From Acidimicrobiia bacterium (GTDB lineage Bacteria; Actinomycetota; Acidimicrobiia; Spongiisociales; JAHEDJ01): 64,000 bases of DNA. The stretch spans positions 1 through 64,000 of the forward strand of contig DATIPS010000014.1 of NCBI GenBank assembly GCA_035471805.1, given 5' to 3'. Below are positions 8,388 through 16,376 of this stretch, one piece after another. The notes beneath the pieces are model-generated. The model ran no database searches. It worked only from the letters and a program-made list of their open reading frames with translations, and was not told the DNA's origin. Position 1 is the stretch's first letter. Each line of letters begins with the position of its first letter. The position numbers and the translations under genes were made by a program.

Positions 8388-8436
8388 TTTCTCGGCAATA
8401 CTGTTGCGCGTGGAGGATGACAGTATTGCTGGGAAA
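8388..8436. repeat. REP-like hairpin, copy 2
   Basis: Left arm TTTCTCGGCAATACTGT (8388-8404), a 15-nt loop, right arm ACAGTATTGCTGGGAAA (8420-8436). All 17 positions pair in RNA if two G-U wobbles are allowed. It lies 11 bp past the leuS stop and is repeated almost exactly 60 bp later. Confidence 0.8.
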
Positions 8437-8447
8437 CGGGTCGTCTC

Positions 8448-8496
8448 TTTTTCGGCAATACTGTTGCGCGTGGAGGATGACAGTATTGCTGAGAAA
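8448..8496. repeat. REP-like hairpin, copy 3 (tandem with copy 2)
   Basis: Left arm TTTTTCGGCAATACTGT (8448-8464), the identical 15-nt loop, right arm ACAGTATTGCTGAGAAA (8480-8496). The changes relative to copy 2 keep pairing through G-U wobbles. The right end GCTGAGAAAACGG is identical to the right end of copy 1 at 2131-2143. Confidence 0.8.
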
Positions 8497-8516
8497 ACGG
8501 ATCTAGGAGCTTGGTC

Positions 8517-8954
8517 GTGAAGCACGTCTATCAATCACCCGATCTCAAGTCGCGCGCTCTTTGGGCGGGCGGTTTTGTGGTCTTGGTGATTGTCGGGTTC
8601 TCCATATTCACCCCCACGCTCGGGCGGAGGGTGGGGCTCTGGGTAGTTGCGGTGGCGGTGATCGCCTATTTCCGGCTCATGGCGAGTTCACGTGTTGAGG
8701 TCGACGGATCCGATGTCACGGTTATCAACTATGCCCGGCGCCGTCGGGTCCGCCGCGAAGACATCATCGAATGCGGTATGGACACCCGCCCGCTGGTCGG
8801 ACCGGTGGGTCGACTGCGGATGCGGGACGGATCGTCGATCTATCTGTACGGGCTGCAACCGCGACGCGAAGCAGGCGACGACACGTTGCGGAGTGATGAG
8901 TTGGCGGCGCTCGCACTGTCGATCGGTTCCGGCGGTCCCATGAGACCTTCCTAG
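8517..8954 (+). CDS. Membrane protein with bacterial PH-like domain
   Basis: A 145-residue protein. Two hydrophobic helices (about residues 14-33 and 41-60) are followed by a cytoplasmic domain with the pattern VEVDGSDVTVINYARRRRVRREDI, typical of short actinobacterial bacterial-PH-domain membrane proteins. Function is unknown. The GTG start at 8517 is chosen because AGGAG at 8505-8509 is well spaced; a TTG at 8511 is in frame but too close. It reads toward lgt, 46 bp away, and the two may be cotranscribed. Confidence 0.65.
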   Translation: MKHVYQSPDLKSRALWAGGFVVLVIVGFSIFTPTLGRRVGLWVVAVAVIAYFRLMASSRVEVDGSDVTVINYARRRRVRREDIIECGMDTRPLVGPVGRLRMRDGSSIYLYGLQPRREAGDDTLRSDELAALALSIGSGGPMRPS

Positions 8955-9000
8955 GCCTGATGGTTCCGCGTAAAGGCCGGCTTGTGCCACCATTGCTCCT

Positions 9001-9807
9001 GTGATTCTCGCATCCATACCTTCGCCGCCGGTCAACGTTATCGAGGTGGGCCCGCTCGACATCCACTTCTACGGGATTCTGATCGGGATAGGCGTCGTCA
9101 TCGCGATGATCATCACCGAACGTCGCTATCTGAGGTTCGGAGGGCACCCGAAGGACGTGGAGAAGGCTGCCTTCTGGGCTGTGGTCATAGGCTTTCTCGG
9201 TGCCCGACTGGCCTACGTGAGCACTCACCTCACCCGTTTCGAGGGCCGCTGGCTGCATATCTTTGCCATTTGGGAAGGCGGCCTTGCACTGTTCGGCGGC
9301 CTTACCGGTGGAGCCGTCGCCGCCATCTGGGTGATGCGACGCCGGAACGGCGATTTCCCAGCCTTTGCAGACGCCGTCGCCATCGGGCTACCGGCTGCTC
9401 AAGCGGTCGGGCGGTGGGGCAACTACTTCAACCAGGAGTTGTTCGGCATGCCCACCGACCTCCCCTGGGGGCTCGAGATCGCCCGTCGCTATCGTCCGGC
9501 CGAGTACATCGAGTTCGAAACATTCCACCCGACCTTCCTCTACGAATCTCTCTGGAATCTGGGAGTCATCGCTCTTCTGCTGACCGTCGAGCGCCGGTTC
9601 AAACTGAGGCGTGGCTCGATTCTGCTCGTCTACTTCATCATGTACGGTACGGGCCGTTTCCTACTGGAGTTGATTCGGACGGACACAACTTTCCGATTCC
9701 TCGGGTTGAGTCGCAACGGATGGGTCAGCCTCGCCGTGGTGATCGGCGGCGCCGTCGGCCTGTGGTTGCGCAATCGAACCGGAGAACAGGAACCCTCGAC
9801 CGTCTGA
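9001..9807 (+). CDS. lgt: Prolipoprotein diacylglyceryl transferase
   Basis: A 268-residue integral membrane enzyme that transfers diacylglyceryl from phosphatidylglycerol to the lipobox Cys of prolipoproteins, the first step of lipoprotein maturation. The signature GRWGNYFNQELFG and the HPTFLYES block are present, with several membrane helices and the essential H-F-Y-G-I-L-I-G segment near the N terminus. GTG 9001 is the first plausible start. The window encodes at least five lipoproteins that would need it: the cytochrome, the serpin, two ABC binding proteins and the SecD-P1 protein. Confidence 0.95.
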   Translation: MILASIPSPPVNVIEVGPLDIHFYGILIGIGVVIAMIITERRYLRFGGHPKDVEKAAFWAVVIGFLGARLAYVSTHLTRFEGRWLHIFAIWEGGLALFGGLTGGAVAAIWVMRRRNGDFPAFADAVAIGLPAAQAVGRWGNYFNQELFGMPTDLPWGLEIARRYRPAEYIEFETFHPTFLYESLWNLGVIALLLTVERRFKLRRGSILLVYFIMYGTGRFLLELIRTDTTFRFLGLSRNGWVSLAVVIGGAVGLWLRNRTGEQEPSTV

Positions 9808-9842
9808 CCGGGCTGCCGCCGCTTGGATATCGCCGTGCCGTA

Positions 9843-10646
9843 TTACTCGATCACGATCCCGGCGAGCTCTTCTTCCGGTTCCGGGTATCTCATACCCAGG
9901 CTCTTGAGGGTGTCCACGATGATGGTCGAGATCGCCAGGTTCCGGTACCACTTGCGATCGGCCGGGATCACGTACCAGGGCGCCCACTCGGTTGAGGTGC
10001 GAGTGATGGCCTCCTCATAGGCCGCGATGTAGGAATCCCACAGCTTTCGTTCGGCCAGGTCACCCTTTGCAAACTTCCAGGTCTTGGTTGGTTCATCGAG
10101 GCGGGCCTGGAGGCGCTGCTTCTGCTCTTCTTTGGATATATGGAGGAAGAACTTGAGGATTGTGGTTCCTTCGTCGGCCAGGAGTTCCTCAAACGCATTG
10201 ATGTGGTCGTAGCGCCGTCGCCATCTGTGCTCCGGTACCAGATCATGGACACGCACCACGAGAACATCCTCGTAATGGGATCGATTGAATATCGTGATCT
10301 CGCCTGAAGCGGGAGTGTTGCCGTGTACTCGCCACAGGTAGTCGTGAGCCAGCTCCTTCTCCGTCGGTTTCTTGAAACCGGCCACCTTGACGCCTTGCGG
10401 GTTGGTGCCGTCGAACACGTGGCGAATCGTTCCATCCTTTCCGCCGGTGTCCATGGCCTGGAGAACGACGAGGACCTTGTGCTTGCCTTCCGCGTAGAGC
10501 AGCTCCTGCAACTGTTCGAGTTCCGAGTTCAGGATCTTCATGGCCGCCTTTCCGGCGGTCTTGTCTCCGGCGAAGCCCCGGAGATCCTTGGTGTTCCGCG
10601 CCATGATTTGCGCGTCGCTACCGGGTTCGACTCGATATCGGTGCAT
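9843..10646 (-). CDS. ppk2: Polyphosphate kinase 2 family (polyphosphate:nucleotide phosphotransferase)
   Basis: A 267-residue cytoplasmic PPK2-family enzyme that moves phosphate between polyphosphate and nucleotides. It has the Walker A-like QAMDTGGKDGTIRH, the Walker B-region segment around NRSHYEDVLVVRVHDL, the lid residues DEPTKTWKF, and the hallmark TSTEWAPWYVIPADRKWYR. Length fits a one-domain PPK2. Whether it favours AMP, ADP or GDP (class I to III) cannot be read with confidence. The start at 10646 (MHRYRVEPG) is set by GAGGAG upstream. The gene converges on lgt and diverges from comEA; the 126 bp to comEA presumably hold both promoters. Confidence 0.9.
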   Translation of the reverse strand: MHRYRVEPGSDAQIMARNTKDLRGFAGDKTAGKAAMKILNSELEQLQELLYAEGKHKVLVVLQAMDTGGKDGTIRHVFDGTNPQGVKVAGFKKPTEKELAHDYLWRVHGNTPASGEITIFNRSHYEDVLVVRVHDLVPEHRWRRRYDHINAFEELLADEGTTILKFFLHISKEEQKQRLQARLDEPTKTWKFAKGDLAERKLWDSYIAAYEEAITRTSTEWAPWYVIPADRKWYRNLAISTIIVDTLKSLGMRYPEPEEELAGIVIE

Positions 10647-10772
10647 TTCAGATCTCCTCTTCGCGCGAGCTCTTGGAACCCTAGTGACCGGTCTCAGACC
10701 TCTTCCGCCGGATGGCGGATCGTGATAGACGTATGGATGGCGTGAGACGGGAGGGCGACGCGGAGGAGACGC

Positions 10773-11327
10773 GTGCAACCCCAGCATCTGGTCGCCGGTG
10801 GCGTAGCCCTGTTGATAGCCATCGCGTCGGGGGTGTGGTTCGGGGGGAGACCGGCGCAACCGGTACCCGTAGTAGTCGACCGCACGTCCGATTCCGGCAC
10901 GACGCCGACTGTTGATCGACTGACCGTGCACGTTTCGGGGGCCGTCGTATCCCCGGGGCTCGTCGAGTTGAGCGAAGGTGCGCGCGGTGCAGACGCTCTG
11001 GCGGCGGCCGGCGGGGCGTTGCCCTCGGCGGACCTCAGCGCCATGAATCTGGCTGCTCCCGTCGTCGACGGCACACTGATGATCGTGCCGCGTCGCAACG
11101 ATGATGCGCCGCCGGCCGCGCAGAGTGGAGACGGTCGGATCAGAGTCAACTACGCGTCGGCCGATGAGATCGCTTCCCTGCCCGGCATCGGCCCCGTGCT
11201 GGCCCGGCGCATAGCGGATTACCGGGATGACAACGGACCGTTCGTCGTCGTCGAGGATCTCCTCGACGTGCCCGGGATCGGCGAGGGCAAGCTGGCCGCC
11301 ATACGGGACTCGGTGTCCATTCCGTGA
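10773..11327 (+). CDS. comEA: ComEA-like competence DNA-binding protein
   Basis: A 184-residue protein with one N-terminal membrane anchor (about residues 5-24), a SLBB-type domain (RLTVHVSGAVVSPGLVEL) and a C-terminal helix-hairpin-helix DNA-binding domain (INYAS-type VNYASADEIASLPGIGPVLARRI, and VPGIGEGKL). ComEA binds incoming double-stranded DNA at the outer face and hands it to the ComEC channel. The GTG start has GGAGG at 10762-10766. The stop overlaps the GTG of comEC by four bases (GTGA), indicating translational coupling. Confidence 0.92.
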   Translation: MQPQHLVAGGVALLIAIASGVWFGGRPAQPVPVVVDRTSDSGTTPTVDRLTVHVSGAVVSPGLVELSEGARGADALAAAGGALPSADLSAMNLAAPVVDGTLMIVPRRNDDAPPAAQSGDGRIRVNYASADEIASLPGIGPVLARRIADYRDDNGPFVVVEDLLDVPGIGEGKLAAIRDSVSIP

Positions 11328-13459
11328 ACCTGCCGGATGAAGTGGGCAAGTGGACCCTCGGTGCGGCGGCGGCCGTCTGGTTGGGTGCCTGGTCGGGACG
11401 TTCCGCCGGAGTCACGGCAATGGTGCTCTGGCTGGCGGCAAACTTCGTATTGCTGGCCTGGGGAAGGCACCGGATGGTTCTGCTCGCTGCCTTCGTGTTG
11501 GCGGGTTCGCTGTCCGGTTTGCTGTCTTCGCAACGAGATCAGGCGATTGTCGAGAGTCTGGTGATCGATGGATACGTCGAGGTACACGGAACCGCGGTTG
11601 ACGACCCGCGCCCGGGACGGACTGGTTTCTGGTTTCTCATCGAGCCCGGCCATCTGGAGACCCGCCACCGGGAATACCGATGGACCGGGCCGCGCTTGCT
11701 GGTCGGTTCAGAAGAGCCGCTCAGCATCATGGCCGGAGATCTGGTGTCGGTGACCGGCCGACTCTCGTCGGGGTCCGGCACGGCCAGAGGCGATGTGTTC
11801 GCGGGGCGAATCGACGCCCGCCGGGTCGAACGGATCTCGGAAGCGACCGGGTTCTTTCGCGCGGCGAACCTGATCAGATCGAGAGTTCAGGAGCAGCTGG
11901 CCGGCAACGCGGACCGGCCTGCTGCCGCGCTGGTTTCCGGGTTCCTGATAGGCGACATACGGGAGCTGCCCCGACCAGACGGCGAGGCTCTCCGCCGGGC
12001 CGGGCTTTCCCACTACGTGGCAGTTTCGGGGAGCAACGTCGCCCTGTTTCTCGCCCTCTGGTGGGTGGTCGTCGGGCCCCTCGGATTCGGGCCGCGTCGA
12101 CGGGCGTTCCTCGGGCTGATCGGCCTGGTCCTGTTCGTGATGGTGACGAGGTGGGAACCGTCGGTATTGCGGGCGGCGGCAATGGCCGGCCTCGTCCTGG
12201 TGATTCGAGCCTTCGGATTGTCGATCGGGCCGTGGGCGGCTCTGGGCGGCGGAGTTGGCGGCCTGCTGCTGGTGTCGGGAGAACTCGTGTCGGACGTCGG
12301 GTTCCAGTTGTCGGTTGCCGCCACTGCCGGTGTCATTGCCGGCACTGGTTTTCGACCCTTGCGTCGTTTTCCAATAGTGGGGGCGACGCTGGCCGCCACA
12401 GTTTCCGCTCAGCTGGCGGTGGCTCCGCTGCTGCTGATCCACTTCGGAACCCTGCCGCTGCTGTCGCCTATCACGAACTTGCTTGCCGGGCCGCTGGTAG
12501 TCGCGGCGACGAGCCTGGGCGGCATTGGGGTGCTCATGGGCCTACCGGTCCTCCTCGACTCTGCGACCGCCATAGCTGGGATCGTGCTCGACATCGCCCG
12601 GTCTGCCGCGCCCTGGCCGCAGATCGGCTGGTTCGGCTACTCGGGCGTCATGCTGGCGGCCGTGCTGGCCAAGGTGTCGGGTTTGCGCCGGATCATGAGC
12701 CTGGCCGCCGCGGCCTGGGCGTTCATCACCATCGGCCTCGCTCCCGTCCCGGTCACGCTCCCGGCCGTCGTGTTCCTCGACGTCGGTCAGGGCGATTCGT
12801 CGCTGTTCCTGGGTGACCGTGGAGCCGTGGTGCTCGTTGACGGAGGACCCGATCCGGGGATTCTGATCGAGCGCCTTCGCCACTATGGGGTCGATCACAT
12901 CGACCTCCTGATTGCTTCGCATCAACATCATGATCATGTCGCCGGATTGATCGGCGCACTGGAATCGTTTCCGGTAGGCCTCGTCTGGCACTCCGGCCAA
13001 TCGAGTCCGGAGTCCGAAATGCAGGCCTTGCTCGACCTGGCCGCCCGGATCGGAGTCCCGGCCGAGGTAGTCCGCCCGGGATGGACGGCAACAATCGGTC
13101 GGTTTCATCTCGAAGTGCTGGGTCCCAAACGCCGATACGCTTCCCCCAACGATCAATCGGTCGTGCTCCTGGTCGAGGCGGGTGGGCGATCGATCCTCAT
13201 GCCGGGAGATGTCGAGATATTCGCACAGAGGGATCTGGGCCCGATCTCGGCAGATCTGCTCAAGGTTCCGCATCAGGGGGCCGCCACCAGCGATCCCGGG
13301 TGGCTCCGGTCGACCGGGGCGGACCTGGCAATCATCCCGGTCGGGCCCAACGATTACGGCCATCCGTCGGCGGAGGTTGTCCGGCTACTCGAGGAGATGG
13401 GCGCCGATGTGCGCCGGACGGATCATGAAGGAGATATCGTCGTCTCAGTCGGCGAATGA
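11324..13459 (+). CDS. comEC: ComEC/Rec2 DNA-uptake channel with metallo-beta-lactamase domain
   Basis: A 711-residue polytopic membrane protein forming the transformation channel. Two N-terminal helices and an OB-like external region (about residues 70-170) precede the competence domain with many helices (Y-V-A-V-S-G-S-N-V motif). From about residue 480 there is a metallo-beta-lactamase-type nuclease domain with DVGQGDSSLF, the zinc motif SHQHHDHVAG, and KVPHQGA. All three parts are present, so it should be functional. GTG 11324 overlaps comEA. The 3' end overlaps the convergent GGDEF-like gene by 15 bp. With comEA this implies natural competence, though pilus genes are not in the window. 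Confidence 0.93.
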   Translation: MNLPDEVGKWTLGAAAAVWLGAWSGRSAGVTAMVLWLAANFVLLAWGRHRMVLLAAFVLAGSLSGLLSSQRDQAIVESLVIDGYVEVHGTAVDDPRPGRTGFWFLIEPGHLETRHREYRWTGPRLLVGSEEPLSIMAGDLVSVTGRLSSGSGTARGDVFAGRIDARRVERISEATGFFRAANLIRSRVQEQLAGNADRPAAALVSGFLIGDIRELPRPDGEALRRAGLSHYVAVSGSNVALFLALWWVVVGPLGFGPRRRAFLGLIGLVLFVMVTRWEPSVLRAAAMAGLVLVIRAFGLSIGPWAALGGGVGGLLLVSGELVSDVGFQLSVAATAGVIAGTGFRPLRRFPIVGATLAATVSAQLAVAPLLLIHFGTLPLLSPITNLLAGPLVVAATSLGGIGVLMGLPVLLDSATAIAGIVLDIARSAAPWPQIGWFGYSGVMLAAVLAKVSGLRRIMSLAAAAWAFITIGLAPVPVTLPAVVFLDVGQGDSSLFLGDRGAVVLVDGGPDPGILIERLRHYGVDHIDLLIASHQHHDHVAGLIGALESFPVGLVWHSGQSSPESEMQALLDLAARIGVPAEVVRPGWTATIGRFHLEVLGPKRRYASPNDQSVVLLVEAGGRSILMPGDVEIFAQRDLGPISADLLKVPHQGAATSDPGWLRSTGADLAIIPVGPNDYGHPSAEVVRLLEEMGADVRRTDHEGDIVVSVGE

Positions 13460-14314
13460 TCCGGCGGTCTCTGGGAACTCGTTCAGCGCGATCGTGCGAA
13501 ACCGGGCCGTCACCCGATCCACTCCCGTCGGGTCGTCGGGAAACGAGACGACCATCGTCGAGATTGCGGCCGGGTCCAAGCCCATTCCGTGTTCGGCCGC
13601 AAGGGCGACGACCTGCTCGCTCAGCTTGCCTGCGAAGATGCGGGCCCCCTGCGCGGAAGTCTCCGGTAGGACGAACGCCAGCACCTCTTTGTCCCCGTCG
13701 CTCGCATGGGCGGCGTGGTCGACGGCTCTGACGCTGCGCTGCACGCGGTCGCCGAGGTCGGTCAGGTAGTTGCGTTTGGTACGTCGATTCAAAGAGACGG
13801 GAGAGGGGAGATCGGCGGTGACGAGCGAGAAGACTTTCTCATATCGATTGGCTCGGGACTTCTCCAGTTCGACCTTCTCGACCAGGCTGCGGGAGTTGAA
13901 CAGCCCGGTCGCGTCATCGACCTGGTCGTAGAGGTCGAGTTTCGTGATCGAGTCGCGCAGTTGCTCCGTCGCCCACCCGCCGATCATGCCGAACGCCATG
14001 TACCCGGCACCTCGGGCGAGGATCAGGCCGAGGAGTTCGCTCCAGCCGACCAGGTCGATGGCGGGGGAGCGGATCCAGATGTAGGCCGCAGTCGCGGCAG
14101 CCCCGAGCGCCGCTCCGCCGCGAACTCCCCAAAACAGGAACCCGACGAATACCGGTAGGAAGAACATCGTTGCAGACACTTCGGCCGGATCAACCCGGCG
14201 GACGTACATGATCAAGGCCACGACGGCCAATGCGACCAGGCCGACGAGCAGTACGAGAGCGCGAGCCTGGGGGTAACTGACGGATCGGGTTTGGTTGGGG
14301 GAGGCGTCGGCCAT
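13445..14314 (-). CDS. Membrane protein with degenerate GGDEF domain
   Basis: A 289-residue protein. Four or five membrane helices (about residues 18-125) are followed by a domain that starts like GGDEF diguanylate cyclases (DDATGLFNSRSL and RANRYEKVFSLVTADL). The catalytic GG[D/E]EF position reads S-D-G-D-K-E-V-L and the substrate-binding segments are poor. It therefore probably does not make c-di-GMP and may be a sensor or a nucleotide-binding relic (inference). It interrupts the otherwise conserved comEC-holA order on the opposite strand and overlaps the comEC end by 15 bp. The ATG at 14314 has no strong ribosome site. Confidence 0.7.
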   Translation of the reverse strand: MADASPNQTRSVSYPQARALVLLVGLVALAVVALIMYVRRVDPAEVSATMFFLPVFVGFLFWGVRGGAALGAAATAAYIWIRSPAIDLVGWSELLGLILARGAGYMAFGMIGGWATEQLRDSITKLDLYDQVDDATGLFNSRSLVEKVELEKSRANRYEKVFSLVTADLPSPVSLNRRTKRNYLTDLGDRVQRSVRAVDHAAHASDGDKEVLAFVLPETSAQGARIFAGKLSEQVVALAAEHGMGLDPAAISTMVVSFPDDPTGVDRVTARFRTIALNEFPETAGSFAD

Positions 14315-14391
14315 GGACGCATGCTAAACGCTCGTAGGGGAGGCATTCGGCGATCTTTGACTTTGAGGTCTCCGGCGGGAACACTGGTGGA

Positions 14392-14847
14392 ATGCCGTCC
14401 ATCCTCAAGTCGCGTGTGGCGCTGGCCACGCTCATCGGCGTGTTCCTCATTCCGATCATGACTTCGTCGTTGCGCGGGCTGACTCACGTTCTCACCTGCG
14501 AGGGTCAGGTGGAAACCCCTTTCTCGGTCGTGATCGAGAGTGGATTCGACCCGATGGTGCTGAGCGCGCAACAACTCGTTGCGGGAGAAGACGACTCCAT
14601 CTGCGGCGGCATCAGCGTCGACTTCCGGGCGCGGGCCGCCGAAGGAAACCGGATTGCCCTGACGCTGGCCGTCGTCAACGAAACAGCCGACCCCTGGCGC
14701 GGAACGATCGATCTCGAACTCGGTCGGGTGAGGGTTCCGATCTCCATTGGCCGGGTGGCGGCAGGTACCGAAGAGACCGAGACGGTCGTCTTGAATCTCG
14801 ATGAGGGGGAGAGTGAGATCGCCGGGTCCTTGCTCGTAGGGCCTTGA
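14392..14847 (+). CDS. Membrane-anchored exported protein of unknown function
   Basis: This 151-residue protein is not recognised. One hydrophobic N-terminal segment (about residues 9-28) looks like a signal anchor. The rest is a predicted beta-rich extracytoplasmic domain with two Cys (about residues 36 and 70) that could form a disulfide. The stop codon overlaps a TTG start of the next gene (TTGA at 14844-14847), so it is likely translated together with the dihydropteroate-synthase-like protein, though no functional link is evident. Confidence 0.6.
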   Translation: MPSILKSRVALATLIGVFLIPIMTSSLRGLTHVLTCEGQVETPFSVVIESGFDPMVLSAQQLVAGEDDSICGGISVDFRARAAEGNRIALTLAVVNETADPWRGTIDLELGRVRVPISIGRVAAGTEETETVVLNLDEGESEIAGSLLVGP

Positions 14848-15662
14848 CGGGGTCTCCCGCATCCACGCTTCGGGTCGGGACGCGCATCCTCGACTTCTCC
14901 GGCGGGCGAGTCCATCTCATGGGTGTCTTGAATCTGTCGCCGGAGTCGAAGAACACACAAACGGTCGCCGGGAATGCCGGCGAGGCGATGCGGATTGCGG
15001 AGAATCACCGGCGGCACGGCGCCACCATCATCGATGTGGGCGCGCAATCCTCCCACTTCGATAACGTGGAACTGAGTCCGGAGGAGGAACTCGAGCGGCT
15101 CGCCGAGACGGTCCGGCGCCTCGTCGACGAAGGATTCATCGTATCCGTCGACACGTGGAAGCCGGCAGTCGCGGCGGGGGTCATCGAACTCGGCGCGACG
15201 ATCGTGAATGACACAGGCGGCTTGCAGAACCCTGCGATGGTCGATGCCGTGGCGCGAAGCGAAGTGGCGGCGGTGGTCATGTTCATAGAGGGGGACACGC
15301 CGCTCTCGGTGGAGGAGATAGATCTCGGGGGGTCCATCGTGGCCGGGGTTGCAGATCGACTCGGTGCCAGATTGCGCCATCTGGCCGCAACCGGCATCAC
15401 CGATGTAATCGTCGATCCCGGCATCGGGATCTCTTATCGCGGAGATCGGGCCCGATACACCGAGCACCAGATAGATGTCATCAGACGGTTGGGGGACTTG
15501 CGAGCGCTCGGGCAACCGGTGCTGGTTCCCGTGCCGCGCAAGGCCGAGCTTGCGCCTACTCTTGCCCTGGCCACTCTTGCTCTCGAGTACGGCGCGGACA
15601 TCCTGCGGGTGCACGATGTCTCTGCGGTGGCGGAAGTCGCTCGAATGATGGGAAGATTGTGA
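14844..15662 (+). CDS. Dihydropteroate synthase-like pterin-binding protein (divergent)
   Basis: A 272-residue TIM-barrel protein of the pterin-binding family. Barrel strands match dihydropteroate synthase (MGVLNLSPES, TIIDVGAQSS, VSVDTWKP, VNDTGGL, VDPGIGIS, RVHDV), but hallmark residues differ: T-P-D-S is S-P-E-S, the ESTRPGA loop is AQSSHFD, and the S-R-K loop is VPRKAEL. It may therefore not be the true FolP; mycobacterial FolP2 is a known precedent for a paralogue lacking this activity. The TTG start at 14844 overlaps the previous stop. It is followed with a one-base overlap by an SDR reductase, so the two probably act together, perhaps in pterin or cofactor chemistry (inference). Confidence 0.75.
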   Translation: MTGSPASTLRVGTRILDFSGGRVHLMGVLNLSPESKNTQTVAGNAGEAMRIAENHRRHGATIIDVGAQSSHFDNVELSPEEELERLAETVRRLVDEGFIVSVDTWKPAVAAGVIELGATIVNDTGGLQNPAMVDAVARSEVAAVVMFIEGDTPLSVEEIDLGGSIVAGVADRLGARLRHLAATGITDVIVDPGIGISYRGDRARYTEHQIDVIRRLGDLRALGQPVLVPVPRKAELAPTLALATLALEYGADILRVHDVSAVAEVARMMGRL

Positions 15663-16375
15663 TGAGTCGTCGTGTATTGGTGACGGGATCAGCCCGGGGA
15701 CTCGGCCGGCACCTGGCGGTCGCCCTGGGATCCGATGGGTTCGAGGTCGTCGTTCACTACCGGGCGAGCCGGGATGGCGCGGAGGAGACGGCACGCCTCG
15801 TCACCAAGGCCGGGGGAGCCGCCGAACTCGTCTCCGCCGATCTCACGGATGCCGGTTCGGTCGACGAGATGGCAGCCGCGCTGAAACGGTCTGGCGGCCT
15901 CGACGTTCTCATCAACAACGTCGGTGGATTCATCATCCGCCACACGGACGATCTCACGCCCGAAGATTGGGACAGAGTCCTGGCCGCCACCGCCAGTGCC
16001 ACCTTCTACACGACCAGGGCGCTGTTGCCGCTCCTCCGAGATGGGCAGCATGCCCGGATCGTCAACATCGCCGACTCGGGAGCCGACAATCTGCGTGCCT
16101 CTCCCAAGTCACTTCCGTACTACGTCGGCAAGACCGGAGTTCTGATCATGACGAAGACTTTTGCGGTCACCGAGGCATCGCGCGGGGTAACGGTGAACGC
16201 CGTCATGCCGGGTGTGCTCGAGAACAGCATCACGTTTCCGGCATTGGACAAGATACCGGCCGGCCGGTTGGGAACCCTCGACGACATCGCCGGAGCGGTC
16301 CGCTATCTGGTATCTCCGGCGGCCGATTACGTGACCGGTTCCTATCTGCAGGTCGGCGGTGGGTGGAATCTCTGA
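15662..16375 (+). CDS. SDR family oxidoreductase
   Basis: A 237-residue classical short-chain dehydrogenase/reductase: cofactor motif TGSARGLG near the N terminus, NNVGG, an active-site Tyr-x3-Lys (YYVGK) and the end VTGSYLQVGGGWNL. It resembles FabG-type and pteridine-reductase-type enzymes; the substrate is not decidable from sequence. The start is ATG 15662, sharing one base with the stop of the pterin-binding protein; a GTG at 15659 is also possible. Position directly after the dihydropteroate-synthase-like gene suggests a pterin substrate (inference). holA begins one base after the stop. Confidence 0.85.
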   Translation: MSRRVLVTGSARGLGRHLAVALGSDGFEVVVHYRASRDGAEETARLVTKAGGAAELVSADLTDAGSVDEMAAALKRSGGLDVLINNVGGFIIRHTDDLTPEDWDRVLAATASATFYTTRALLPLLRDGQHARIVNIADSGADNLRASPKSLPYYVGKTGVLIMTKTFAVTEASRGVTVNAVMPGVLENSITFPALDKIPAGRLGTLDDIAGAVRYLVSPAADYVTGSYLQVGGGWNL

Positions 16376-16376
16376 C

